DNA of 64,000 nt from Cercospora beticola (lineage: Eukaryota > Ascomycota > Dothideomycetes > Mycosphaerellales > Mycosphaerellaceae). The DNA lies in the NCBI RefSeq assembly GCF_033473495.1, contig NC_088936.1:4154001-4218000 (forward strand), read 5' to 3'. Below are positions 21,302-31,778 of this stretch, in pieces. A program made the translations under genes and the position numbers. The notes under the pieces are model-generated. The model did no database searches and was not told the DNA's origin. It was given only the letters and a program-made list of their open reading frames with translations. Within the stretch, counting starts at the first letter, position 1; every line of letters starts with the position of its first letter.

Positions 21302-23539
21302 ATGTATTCCCACATCTTCGCCATAAGTGGCCTTGTGGCGCACTGCACTGCTTCTCTAACAGTGCAGCGCAGCAATGCGGACTCTCGGATCAAGTCTAAC
21401 CACACTGGCCTTCTCCAACAAAGCCACTGGCCAGAAGGTATCCATCTAGCTGTGGACTACTATCCCTCACAATGGCCGGAGTGGATGTGGGATGGGGATC
21501 TGGCTCGTATGGCACAGAGCAACATCTCTTACGTTCGGGTCAATGAGTTCGACTGGTCGATTCTGGAACCTAAGGAAGGCGAATACAACTTTACACTGCT
21601 GGACAAGACTCTCGAGCTAATTGCCAAACACAACCTCAAAGCCATCGTAGGCACTCCTACTGCGGCTCCACCCAACTGGCTGACGGAAAAGTACAACGTC
21701 GACTTTGTTGATCGTACGAATACAACCCTCTTGTTCGGATCTCGAAGACACTACAGCTTTTCATCTTTCGATTATCGCGACCAGAGTCAGAAGATCACAC
21801 GCAAGCTTGCAGAACGTTACGGAAACCATTCAAGCGTGATAGGATGGCAGCTTGACAACGAGTTTGGATGCCACGATACAGTGAGGAGCTATGATCAAGA
21901 CGCAAAGACTCGCTTTCGCTCGTGGCTGAAAGAGAAATATGGCACTATCGAGAATATGAACGACCGGCAAGGGCGTGTGTTCTGGTCTTCGCAATACGAA
22001 TCTTTCGAAGCAGTGGAGCCACCATTTTTGGAAGTTTACACGAACAATGAAGCCCATACTCTCGATTGGTATACCTTTTCGTCGGATATGGTGATCGAAT
22101 TCGCGAAGGAGCAGACCGATATCATCAGGGAACTCGCTCCGACCCATGGTGTAACACACAACTTCATGGTCTTCTTCACCGATTTCGATCATCATAAATT
22201 CAACCGCGAGGTCGGTCTCGACATGTCGACGTTCGACGCTTACCCACTTGCTGGCACAGGTGCCGCGCCGCTCTCTGATCAAGAGCTAGCCGACTATCTC
22301 CGCACTGGCCTGCCGGACCTACAAAGTCTCCACCACGCGTTGTATCGAGGTGTCTCGGGAGAAGCTTATGAAAAGAACCATGGCCCGTTTGGAGTAATGG
22401 AAATGCAGCCTGGTGTGCTGAATTGGAACACATATCGTGTCTCTCCACTGGAAGGCATGGTACGTCTCTGGACGCACGAGACATTCGCAGCATCCGGTGA
22501 CCTCGTCAATTACTTCCGCTGGCGTCAAGTGCCCTATGCCCAAGAGCAGACACTCTCTGGACTCTTCGTCTCCGATAACACTGAGGATCAAGGTTACATT
22601 GAGTCGCAAGAGTTTGCTGACAATGACCTACCGGAGCTCCGAGACCGCGCTGTTGCTCCGGAACCTCAAGCTGACATCGCACTGGTATTCGATTATGCGA
22701 GCCACTGGGTTTGGAGCATTGAGCCTTACAGCGGCTCGTGGTCCGTCAAAGATGCCGGTTACACAGATGCTGCGCTCACATATACGACGCTGTTCTATAC
22801 CTTCTACTCTGCTCTTCGCCGCCTCGGCCTAAGCATCGACATCATCTCTCCGGAGCAGAGTCTCGAAGGATACAAAGCCGTAATCGTGCCCAGCTTGCCG
22901 ATCGTGTCCGAAGCTTTCGACGAGGCTCTTGCCACATTCTCTGGCCCCGTCGTTGTTGGCCCGCGCACAGGCAGCACGACTCCCGACTTTGCATATGTTC
23001 CTGGTCTCAACCCAGCTGGCAGCAGCACTTTGCGCTCACGTCTACCCTTACGTGTCACCCGTATCGAAACCCCTCCTGCGTACGCTGGAAGTGGAGTCTC
23101 GTACGCTGGCCAGGATTACAACGTCTCTTTCTGGGAGGAGTGGGTTGCCTGCAGCCGGGACAACGCGACCAGTGAGACTACTGTCACATACACTTCTCGC
23201 CATCGACCAGGCAAGCCGGCAGCTTGCTCAAAGGATAACCTGCACTATCTCGGCTTCAACCCGACAACCAACTTCCTGGTAGACTATCTGGGAGATGTAG
23301 CGAAGGCAGCCGGAATGAAAGACCTGACAGGCCGTGTGGCGGACAAGGAGAACGACCTTGGTGAGACGCTGAGGTTTCTCCGGAGAGGAGATCTTCTCTG
23401 GGCGTTCAACTATGGATGGGAGACACAAAGCTTGCCAGAAGTGGATGGAAGCTTGATCATCGGTGAGGATGCAACCGAAGTGGAGAGCGCCAGCGTTGTG
23501 GTATTCCAGCTGAAGACAAACTCGAGCACCCATGCTTGA
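21302..23539 (+). CDS. Secreted GH42 beta-galactosidase
   Basis: Single exon, 745 aa. A hydrophobic N-terminus (about 1-20) suggests secretion, and Asn-X-Ser/Thr sites are frequent. The TIM-barrel signatures of GH42 are clear: GIHLAVDYYPSQWPEWMW, YVRVNEFDWS, TPTAAPPNWL, the acid/base Glu187 in GWQLDNEFGC, and the nucleophile Glu367 in FGVMEMQPG. The C-terminal trimerisation-like and beta domains follow, with DIALVFDYASHWVWSIEP. The enzyme would release terminal beta-galactose from oligosaccharides or plant galactans outside the cell. GH42 is common in bacteria and uncommon in fungi, so an origin by transfer from bacteria is plausible, consistent with the absence of introns; a phylogeny would be needed. 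Codon use does not look obviously different from its neighbours. Confidence 0.93.
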   Translation: MYSHIFAISGLVAHCTASLTVQRSNADSRIKSNHTGLLQQSHWPEGIHLAVDYYPSQWPEWMWDGDLARMAQSNISYVRVNEFDWSILEPKEGEYNFTLLDKTLELIAKHNLKAIVGTPTAAPPNWLTEKYNVDFVDRTNTTLLFGSRRHYSFSSFDYRDQSQKITRKLAERYGNHSSVIGWQLDNEFGCHDTVRSYDQDAKTRFRSWLKEKYGTIENMNDRQGRVFWSSQYESFEAVEPPFLEVYTNNEAHTLDWYTFSSDMVIEFAKEQTDIIRELAPTHGVTHNFMVFFTDFDHHKFNREVGLDMSTFDAYPLAGTGAAPLSDQELADYLRTGLPDLQSLHHALYRGVSGEAYEKNHGPFGVMEMQPGVLNWNTYRVSPLEGMVRLWTHETFAASGDLVNYFRWRQVPYAQEQTLSGLFVSDNTEDQGYIESQEFADNDLPELRDRAVAPEPQADIALVFDYASHWVWSIEPYSGSWSVKDAGYTDAALTYTTLFYTFYSALRRLGLSIDIISPEQSLEGYKAVIVPSLPIVSEAFDEALATFSGPVVVGPRTGSTTPDFAYVPGLNPAGSSTLRSRLPLRVTRIETPPAYAGSGVSYAGQDYNVSFWEEWVACSRDNATSETTVTYTSRHRPGKPAACSKDNLHYLGFNPTTNFLVDYLGDVAKAAGMKDLTGRVADKENDLGETLRFLRRGDLLWAFNYGWETQSLPEVDGSLIIGEDATEVESASVVVFQLKTNSSTHA

Positions 23540-23634
23540 AGATGTTAGATGCATGCTGTATACAGTGACTGTATCCGAATCAGACGCACTCTACTTCTTA
23601 TCTTCACATTGGCAGTGCAGCGAAGCATTCATCA

Positions 23635-24285
23635 TCATGCCTTCGTCGAAGCCTGGTAATCAAATACAGTCGTTCCCTCCCTCCACGGATCTGGAATCTC
23701 CTCCAGTTCCTTTACCCCAGTCATCGCGCTCACAGCTTTAAGCACCTCGTTCCCAGGTTCAGGACACTCCGAATACCTCGAAATCTGCACCGAAATACTC
23801 CTCCAGAAAATTTTCTTATTCTCCTTCAACAAATCTCTCAAATCCTCAATCTGAGCAATCAATCTCTCCAAATCCTCTACAGTACTCAATCGCACAGTAA
23901 TATCCCAAACCCTAGCAAATCGCATGAACTTAAGATCTTCGACAGGTCCCAAATCTCGACCTTTGATTTCTGTGGGCGATTTGTACCGTCCGTCAATGTG
24001 TAATCTCAGTTCGAGTGAATTGTGGAATATGGGAGAAGCTTCATTGTTGGTGGTTTTGCATGTTCGGAGTAATGTGAGAGCTTGAGCACCGCATTTGAGG
24101 GAGACTCCAAGATTATGTGGTGTGTGGGTGCAGATCTTGTATATTCTACCGTCTACGAGCGTTATGAGGACGCCGTCTTTCCAGTAGCAATAGGCGTGTT
24201 GTTCCGTGCATGCGAGACAATTGATGTAGATTTGCTCGCGAAGTTCAGCGGGGAGCTTGAATAGTCGGCTTTGGCCGTTTGTCAT
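23635..24285 (-). CDS. 2EXR/F-box-like protein
   Basis: Single exon, 216 aa from the ATG at 24285; the longer open frame upstream begins only with TTG. The N-terminus RLFKLPAELREQIYINCL is the 2EXR/F-box-like signature near the start, and TLLRTCKTTNNEASPIFHNS is the second conserved block (Leu-Leu-x-Thr-Cys-Lys-x-x-Asn-x-Glu-Ala). The remainder has helical stretches around ERLIAQIEDLRDLLKENKK, and no catalytic motif. Function is unknown. It lies tail-to-tail with the GH42 gene, with only 95 bp between the stop codons. Confidence 0.78.
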   Translation of the reverse strand: MTNGQSRLFKLPAELREQIYINCLACTEQHAYCYWKDGVLITLVDGRIYKICTHTPHNLGVSLKCGAQALTLLRTCKTTNNEASPIFHNSLELRLHIDGRYKSPTEIKGRDLGPVEDLKFMRFARVWDITVRLSTVEDLERLIAQIEDLRDLLKENKKIFWRSISVQISRYSECPEPGNEVLKAVSAMTGVKELEEIPDPWREGTTVFDYQASTKA

Positions 24286-24745
24286 TGCTGCTTGACGTTT
24301 GAAACTGCTGTGATGTGTGGTGAGTTCGCGAGTATTGTACTTGGTGGTAGCGGTCAAAAGGAAGGTTGCCGCTCCCAATCAGAGAGCTGTATAGCGGGAA
24401 GCTCTTGAAGCCACGTGATCAGACGGAATGAAATCAATGTACAATCATTAATGCATGCAATTGTGCTGTGCCCCCCAATAATGATGCTTTTGGAGTCCTA
24501 CTCAATCGCTTTGCAACTCTTCAGTCGGGACCATAATTGAAGTACACCTCATCTGAGCTGTTCTCTCTGTGTTCAAGGTCAACTATTGTCCTGCGCCCGA
24601 CTTCAACGAACAGTGAGAAGCGCACTCTGGGTAGGGGCTCCTGCAAGCGAATCACAGTGTTGACCGACTTCTCGAGGACCAATCGAGCCCACTTTTCAGG
24701 TCCACCAAAACGACCCTCAAGTCTAGTCTGGCGGAGCAAATGATG
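24286..24745. other. Intergenic, 5' of the 2EXR gene and 3' of the Hsm3-like gene
   Basis: Contains only shadow frames. I see no RNA gene, repeat or further coding region. Confidence 0.55.
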
Positions 24746-26620
24746 CTACAATTCAAGCGTGCCGATGCGGCCTCCGATCTCTCCTTCGCGGTCCAAAGGA
24801 CCGTCAGCGACACGCTTAGATAGCTGCGCCAGTATGTCCTCGTAGCCTTCACCAGGCGTCTGCTCCACCTGCATCTTGAAGCGGAGCTCAAGGCTGCGCA
24901 GTGCGTCGTGTTTCGCTTCAGCAACTTGATAGGCAGAGCTTTCTGCGTCTCCTCTTCCGCCCACGAGGTTTGCAAAGCTGCGGGATGGTCTAAGCAGATA
25001 GGGCCATGCATACTCCAAGGCAGGCTGTGCAACTAATGCGAGGTGTCCAGACTCTGGAGTGGCGATATTATCTGGCATGGAGATCTCCGGTGTGACGGAC
25101 CAATGTGCTGTACTTAACGCACTTAAGACGTTGATTGCTGACAGCGCAAGATCCTTAAGCGCAACCGTGTCGGCATGTATTGCGATATCTTGCCATAGGC
25201 GAGGGTTGTTGGCCACGTAATGGAAATATAGAGCCCTGGCTTCGGCGGCTTCTTCCAATGACCTAGCTGATGGCGCTGCAGACCCGCTGGACGACCCCAA
25301 CTTGAATGTGATGTCTCTGTCAGGCCCTCGAAAAACGGTGGCAAGAGTATTGAGCACGTCTGGATTTGTTGCTTTCGACGGTAGCAACGAAAGTGGACTG
25401 GATTGCCAGTTACCTGTCGAGAGCAGGGCACTGCGCGGAAGACTAGCAAGTAGGTGAAGATCGTGCTTTGGAGACTCTGCATGTGCCCATCTGGATGGTG
25501 ACTGATCCAATGTGACCCGTAAGCGAGCTTTGACTTGTTCTGCAAGCTGGCTAGCCAGGAAATGCTCCGAATACAGTGACGCATATGTCGCCACGTAATT
25601 GGCAGCGGGTCCGTAGAGAAAGGTGCTCTCGAGCGGGTCAACGGGTCTTCCAGATGTTTGTAGGTAGATTGCGATCGTACTTGCGTGCACACCTGAAGCG
25701 ATCAGGTAGTGTAGACTGGCAGAGTCTGTACTGCTGCTTCCAAGTTCTGCTGCCTCCGGCTTGGTCGCCGCAAGAATCGCCGAGTAGAAATCGATCAGAT
25801 TTCGGTACAAAAGAATGTCGTCTTTTTCGACCATATGTGATGTCGCGAAACCGATCAAACCCCCTTCAGATTTGTATTCTCGCTCAATGTCTGGATGATG
25901 ACTGCGTGAGACTACACTCCAGTCCATCTTGGCGACTTCGGACAGCCACTCCATCAGCCGACCAGCAGCTTCTGTGCGATGATTTTTGGACAACCCAAAT
26001 CCGTGATTGCCCGGAGTCAGACATGAGCAAGCTTCAAAGTACACTCTGTAGATATCCTGATCGCCAAAGAGCCGTCTCCACATCAGACCCTGGCCGCCAG
26101 TGGGAACATGCGTATCAGGTCCCGTTTGGACCTCTTGGTCGATCCGCAGAAGATCGAGAAGCAGCTGCTGTGCAGCGGTCGCCACTCCAGTGATTCGTGT
26201 GCATAGCCAGAGTTGCACTAAAGCCATGACGGTGTCGAGCATGCCCGCGACCGATGCTGTGTCGGCAGCGTTCGAAGTAGCCTTCTTGAGGATCGATATG
26301 ATGAGCAAATTGTACGAGGCCATATGGTCCCCGACTGCCAGACCTTCCTTGAAGGGGATACTGCCAAGCTGAAGGATGTCTCCATAGCTGTACTTGTCGA
26401 GCAGTCGCAATAGTAGATTGACGGCTGGCGTGGGATCTTGTTGGAGCGTTGGCAGAAGCGACGATAGTGATGAAACGAGCTGTAAATTTTCGTTTTCGGA
26501 TAATGTCGATGCCAGTACCAGTTCTGCTTCTTCGAAAGTTCGCTGTTCGAGGGGCACTGCCGGATCGTTTGCTGTGGCACTAATGCTCTGATTGAGCTTG
26601 TCCAATATGCTATCCGACAT
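24746..26620 (-). CDS. Alpha-helical repeat protein, Hsm3/S5b-like proteasome chaperone candidate
   Basis: Single exon, 624 aa from the ATG at 26620; the open frame above starts with GTG. The protein is almost entirely helical, with repeated Leu-rich helix pairs like HEAT/ARM folds, for example LQLVSSLSSLLPTLQQDP and LLLRLLDKYSYGDILQL. The segment LMWRRLFGDQDIYRVYFEACS is one I associate with fungal proteins annotated as DNA mismatch repair protein HSM3 N-terminal domain. Hsm3/S5b is a 19S assembly chaperone for Rpt1. The resemblance is by recollection and the family is poorly conserved, so a generic ARM-repeat protein remains possible. Its presence with Rpt5 in one window is likely chance. 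Confidence 0.6.
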   Translation of the reverse strand: MSDSILDKLNQSISATANDPAVPLEQRTFEEAELVLASTLSENENLQLVSSLSSLLPTLQQDPTPAVNLLLRLLDKYSYGDILQLGSIPFKEGLAVGDHMASYNLLIISILKKATSNAADTASVAGMLDTVMALVQLWLCTRITGVATAAQQLLLDLLRIDQEVQTGPDTHVPTGGQGLMWRRLFGDQDIYRVYFEACSCLTPGNHGFGLSKNHRTEAAGRLMEWLSEVAKMDWSVVSRSHHPDIEREYKSEGGLIGFATSHMVEKDDILLYRNLIDFYSAILAATKPEAAELGSSSTDSASLHYLIASGVHASTIAIYLQTSGRPVDPLESTFLYGPAANYVATYASLYSEHFLASQLAEQVKARLRVTLDQSPSRWAHAESPKHDLHLLASLPRSALLSTGNWQSSPLSLLPSKATNPDVLNTLATVFRGPDRDITFKLGSSSGSAAPSARSLEEAAEARALYFHYVANNPRLWQDIAIHADTVALKDLALSAINVLSALSTAHWSVTPEISMPDNIATPESGHLALVAQPALEYAWPYLLRPSRSFANLVGGRGDAESSAYQVAEAKHDALRSLELRFKMQVEQTPGEGYEDILAQLSKRVADGPLDREGEIGGRIGTLEL

Positions 26621-26915
26621 TTTGCTCACTCGAGACAGTAGAATACGTCTTGAGGGAGAATTTTGGAGTGTACACAGAATTGTGTCGAGTTGGAGTATTG
26701 TCTTAGTCAGTCAAATTGGAAGGCAGCACAGTTGACGTTTGCTCTTTCACATGAGACTTGTCTAGATGTGGCGCTAGGCTAGCCAAGGGTTAGCTTCGGG
26801 CCGGACCGATGTCCGCTTCTTCGAGCGCGTGCATGCCGGTGGACGACGTGACCTCAACTCAGTCTTCTTGTCCTTCCTGCTTCCAACACGTGTATTTCCA
26901 ACTGTACGGTCAACA

Positions 26916-27334
26916 ATGCCAGAGATGCAAGCAGATACAGCTCAAGGAACTCAGCCGGCCTGGGACGCCAAACAATATTCCGGAGCCTTGGCGCATCTTG
27001 AACGTCTTCAGGAACAGGTCAGTCGCGCCCGCAACTGTACTATTGTTTACTGCTTGCTCACGTTTCACAGATTGATGACATGAGACGCACTATTCCTTCT
27101 ATTGTTGGGCCCATGGCAAAGCCAGCCAAGGACAAAGCGCAATTATTTGTTCAAATCAAGTCGGCAGCAGTGCGATCTGTGGACGACGTACAAGCACTCC
27201 GCAACAACTGGTCATCCGAGCAAACGCAATCAATACTCAACAGATCTCAACAAAGCCTGGAAAAGGATAGTGACCTGAGCAAAGCGGGTACTGTTCCGCG
27301 CTACGGCTGGACTCAAGACACCGAGATGGGCTGA
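26916..27334 (+). CDS. Small conserved-looking helical protein, unknown
   Basis: Two exons, 26916-27017 and 27071-27334, joined across a 53-bp intron (GTCAGT...CACAG) at phase 0, giving about 121 aa. The ATG has A at -3. The join reads LERLQEQIDDMRRTIPSIV without a break, which supports the intron. The protein is mostly helical and charged, with a possible short coiled coil around the junction and a tail ending VPRYGWTQDTEMG. I do not recognise a family. It is divergent from the Hsm3-like gene 295 bp away, so shared promoter use is possible. An alternative is an upstream in-frame ATG at 26829, adding 29 residues that look non-coding. Confidence 0.68.
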
Positions 27335-27478
27335 GCAGAGAGACACTCGTTCGCGCACTTTTGCACGGCGCATGAATGGCTCCACAGCAAGCTCGCCCCG
27401 CTGAAAGGCGGAACTTCCAGGTGAATTGAGCCGAAAATCCAACATTCCTCAAATCTTGCAGAAGGCCGAACAACAACC

Positions 27479-28162
27479 TCAATTCAGCGGCCGACCACCT
27501 GGCCAATTCCCCGCACTTGGATCAACCGTCGAAGCCCACTTCCCATTCCACATCCTCCAAGTCGTCGGAATCCCATGTCTTCCTCTCTTGCCCATCGGAT
27601 AGTGCGCATCACTCCAGAAATTCCACCGATTCGCCCCTGTCAGGTGATCATACTCTCTTGTCCGGAAATTGTAGACTTGATCCCTACCATCCCTCCTCGC
27701 CCAGGGCACATGGTACGTTGTCCGCGGATACCAGTCCATATCGTGCGCAGGAGCAGTCCAGTTTGCATCACCATTGGCACCAGCCCATTTGAGACCAGTC
27801 TTATCCCAGCCGGACCAATGCATGCGGCTGGGACGATCGCGATGGAACGTGCGCTTATCTGCGTTGGCAACGACATACACGTCCGGCCCTTCGCCGGTAA
27901 GAGCATCTTTCAGGCGGCCGAGCGTACCGTGACGGGCGCCATCGACAGGACGTACCCAGTACTTCTTTGAGCGGAGGTTGTTGAGTTTGCGACCGCCTTG
28001 GTACCAGCCTCGTCCGGAAACACCGTGAGAACGGTGAATGATGAAAGGCTCTTCGGCGGGTGCGGTGCGAGAATGGCCATATTCTGGGAGGAAAGGAAAG
28101 CCGTTGAAAGCATTCTTTTGATAGTCTTCCGTAAAGGGAGCGTTGTGCCAGGGAACAGCCAT
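27479..28162 (-). CDS. Tryptophan-rich basic hypothetical protein
   Basis: Single exon, 227 aa, ATG at 28162. No named domain is recognised. The protein is unusually rich in Trp, Tyr, Arg and Gly with no long hydrophobic stretch, for example MHWSGWDKTGLKW, ANWTAPAHDMDWYPR and TTWRMWNGKWAS. A spaced Trp pattern of this kind fits repeated aromatic contacts, as in some beta-structured or RNA/lipid-binding proteins, but no family match is claimed. The reading frame is long and biased, and its start and stop are clean, so it is probably a real gene. No signal peptide or membrane segment is visible. Neighbours do not suggest a role. Confidence 0.7.
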   Translation of the reverse strand: MAVPWHNAPFTEDYQKNAFNGFPFLPEYGHSRTAPAEEPFIIHRSHGVSGRGWYQGGRKLNNLRSKKYWVRPVDGARHGTLGRLKDALTGEGPDVYVVANADKRTFHRDRPSRMHWSGWDKTGLKWAGANGDANWTAPAHDMDWYPRTTYHVPWARRDGRDQVYNFRTREYDHLTGANRWNFWSDAHYPMGKRGRHGIPTTWRMWNGKWASTVDPSAGNWPGGRPLN

Positions 28163-28864
28163 GTTGCTGGGCAATTTTCACGACCTCTGCTTTTCTTTTC
28201 GAATGTATTGAATATGATTGTACTGTTTTCTGTGTTGTATCTCCGACTGAGAACCCGGAAGTTGGCGCGAGTAAACGAATGCAACTCTAGGCTCAATCTG
28301 ATCCGAATAACACAGCAATGCTACAATTTGTCCCTATATGTGTGAATCTGTGTTTGTCGCCAAGTTTTGCTACAAACGCAATCCATTTGCAAACTTGCCT
28401 CTCACACGCTTCTTTGCATTCTTGCCGTCTAGAAAACATCATAGGAGACTACAGCCATTGTCATCTGGCTTCCCGAGAATCAGAAGTTGTGCAACAAACA
28501 AGATCGATCTTGTGTAATGTTTGTATCTCGATCTGTGCGACGATATGGCTGCCTGTTTCGCGTTGCTGCGGGGCTGTGCCTTGCGTGTGCTCGCGAGTAA
28601 CTTCGTTAGTCATACATACATACTGGAACCGATCACAGGGCTAATTCCATGCGCAGTGGGGAGAATGAGAAGACGGAGATGCAAGCTCGCGGGCGAAACG
28701 TGCATGTTGATCCATTACTGAACAATCGGTAAACCCGAGCAAGAAGGCGTTCAGAAGGTCGCCCAAGGCTGTGTCATGCGATATCCTGTCAATTCCTTCT
28801 AGCAAAGCTGACCGAGACCCCATTGTCATCATTTCTTTTCCCAGCAGGCTCTGACTACCTCCAT
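28163..28864. other. Intergenic region
   Basis: Upstream of the Trp-rich gene and downstream of NIC96. Frames at 28318-28721 have no domain support. I see nothing else in it. Confidence 0.55.
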
Positions 28865-31778
28865 CTAGTACACACCCAGGTCCTGGCCCGCCCTCGCCAG
28901 CGTTTCCCATACTCTCCCAGGCAGCTTGTATCTGATCAAACCAGCAAAGACCATAACATCCTTGGCTTTTTGTACACAATTCGCGACAAGTTCTTTGCGT
29001 GCTGCCGTTTCGTATTCTTGACTTCGTATTTTCTCGGCTTCATTACTGCAAGAGATGACCGTCCAGACCATGACGTGGCCAATGGTGCGACTGACAGACG
29101 TGGGCATGAGTTCGAATGACTGTGATTTGCTTCGGATGGCCGACACGTCGCCGTTTGTATCGGTGGGAATGACGTCGGCTGCTGAGACGGCCTGCATGGC
29201 GAAAAGTGTTAGTCTTTGTCTGTACTGAAAATATGTTAACGAGATGGTAGGTACTCACATCGATGACCTGCGCCCAGTGCCCTGCTTCGAGCTCTTTGCG
29301 CGCTCTGGCAAGCTGAAGGAGAACGTCGATTGCATCGCGGTACTTTCTGTCGATCTTATTGAGGTACATCGCGTCGCTGTTATAGAGTGTCCTGATATCC
29401 TCGGCAAGCTGGATCGGATTATCGATGGAAGTCAAGCTGAGACTGGCTTGCATCTGAGCTGGATCCTGGTTGTTGTGAGTGTTGACGTCGCGCGGCTTGA
29501 GCGGCATGAGACGTGCTGGTGTATCGCCGAGTTCGGTTGTCAGTGCAAGAGAAAGCGCATCGTTGACGACTGAGATGACTTTGTTGTAGTCTTCTGAGAG
29601 ATGATAGAGCAGTGCTGCATCCGTGGTGCGACCCTGTTCCTCGGCTGTGCGCGCTGCGACCAGCGTGATGTGCTTTAAGAACTCGCGATCGTTGTTCAGC
29701 TTGATCAGCGGTAGTCGCTGCTCGATGGCACCCTTGATCCGTTGGCCGTCGGCGCGGATATCACCCAACAATTGCGCAAACTCTCGAGTTTCAAGCACGA
29801 CCTCAGTCAGCGCCTGATAGCAGAGATCCTTCTGGGCTTTCCCAAGATCGCCAGTGAGATCGGCATTCAAGCAGATGAGCGAGATGTAGTCCACGGCAGC
29901 TGTCGCATTCGCAGTTCGGAAGTCGCGTGTGTAGAGACCAATCATGCTGCCAAAAGCAATCTGTGGTTCTTGTCTTGTGGTGTAGCTCAGGAGATCGTCG
30001 CTATTGCTGATGTCGCTGACACGGAGCATTCCGTAATAGTCCAAGCCGATGGCAAAGTGCACAGCAGAAAGGTAGTTGTGCGCATACAGATCTGCAACCG
30101 CCTTCTCAAAGAGGCCAGCCAAGTTTTGCATGAAGAAAAAGGTTGTTGGTGCATTGGCGATGTCACTACCAGCGCCAAAGTACCTCTCGCCAATGTCCTT
30201 GATTGAAGTCTGTACTTCGAGCAGACCAAATGCCTCGTGTGCAAGCTCCTCAACGCGATTGTACTCTCGTGCCAGAGCGAACTGTAGCCACAGCCAATCC
30301 ATCATGTCATTGGTAATGTTATCCAGGCTTCGGCGGGTCAGCTCGCAGCGTCCGATGACCTTGTAACACATCATTCGGTATGGATCGATCGAATCCTCGG
30401 GTGCCAGACGTTGTCGCTGACTGTACTCGTTGTGGATGCTGGTTTGGAGATCCGGGGGAAGTCTGTGATCCTCGCTTTCAACGAAAGCTCGAATATATCG
30501 CGGGAACTGTCGGTCAATCTGTCGAAATGCCGCCCCGTTGGCATTTACGTATTCCAACGCATCAGTATACAGGCCACTTCGCAACAGGTAGAAAATGATG
30601 GCCCAGCACTGTTCCTCGTTGATCTCTTGCAGAAGCTCGGGATCCGGGCCCAGTTCCTTGCGAGCAGCACGAACACGTACGAAGCCCTTGACTTTGGACA
30701 GAGGATCTGGTGTTCCTCCGATCTTCGCCTCTCGGGGATTCTTTGCGACCACTGCTTCGAGCTGAGCATGGAAAAGCTTCTCCAAGTACTTCCGTGAGCC
30801 ATTGAGAATGCGGCTGCGTATAGCCATATTCTCGGCCGAGCTTCCAGTCTCATCCAGATACGCTTTGGCAAAGCTGCGCTCCTTTATAGCTCCAGGATCG
30901 CTTAATGCTTGTGCCTTCTCGTCCTCGCCAGTGATCTCCACCAGTGCTTTGTACGCGTTGACCAGCATGGAGTTGTCCTCATTGGTAGGCTCGCCCTCAG
31001 CCTCAGCGAATCGGGTGAAGATAGCATAATTCTTCTCTTGCAGTCTTGCGACATTGAGATCCTTGACTTTGTCGGAGTACTTCTCTTGCTTTTTGCGCAG
31101 CAGGTTGTCTTCAGGCGCGGGCCGAATGCTGTCCGATCCTCTTTCCGCGATATCTCCAAATGTGCTGCCACGAAGTCCCCGCTGCGCTACTGAGCCAATG
31201 ACTGATCTGTTCATTCTCGACATTCCATATTTGCTCGTTGTTGTCCTTCCGCGGCGAGAGGAACGGCCAAAGCCGCTTTGACCATTCTCTTGTACTTGAT
31301 TTACGCTGCTATTGTCCAAATTCTGTGGCTTCTTGAGGCCAAAGTGCTCGTAGATGCGCTGGCGATGTGCATCCCAGTCAACACCATGTAACCTCTCCTC
31401 GATCATCTTGTCGAAGTCCTCGTGCGCGCGCTGAATATGACTATCCACCATCTTTTGGAAATCATTCTGGTAACGTTGGGCAAGCACTTCCTTCACGCCA
31501 TTCGCGGCTGGATCAGAAGGTTGGATCGGCGCTGCTCTTGAGCCAGAGAGCTCCTCGAGGTCGCGCAGAGCCTCGCTGGTGTTGACGCCTGAAGCGGAGA
31601 GCAAGTAATGCGCTTTCGCATCAGTGAAGCCCTTCCCTAAATTCCTGACCTTGCGCGCAATGTCTCCCAGGCCGAGTTGAAGTTGCGGTTCGTCGTTGTT
31701 GTTGGGTCGTTTTTGCCCGCGATCGAGCAGCGCCTGGAAGTAGGCTGGCGCGCCCTGGGTGGAGTTGGAGAGGGCCAT
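28865..31778 (-). CDS. NIC96: Nucleoporin Nic96 (Nup93 family)
   Basis: Two exons, 31778-29259 and 29191-28865, with a 67-bp intron at phase 0 (GTGAGT...GCAG), giving about 948 aa. Nic96/Nup93 is a scaffold nucleoporin of the inner pore ring that binds the Nsp1 complex. Seen: a polar N-terminus followed by a long all-helical body, with GSRKYLEKLFHAQLEAVVAKN, an INEEQCWAIIFYLLRSGLY stretch and many ARM-like helices, as in the Nup93 family. The second exon supplies SVSRTIGHVMVWTVIS and the helical end KAKDVMVFAGLIRYKLPGR; the unspliced frame instead runs into unrelated sequence. Length is a little above yeast. The ATG at 31778 is favoured over an upstream one, as the latter would add an unrelated N-terminus. 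Confidence 0.9.
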
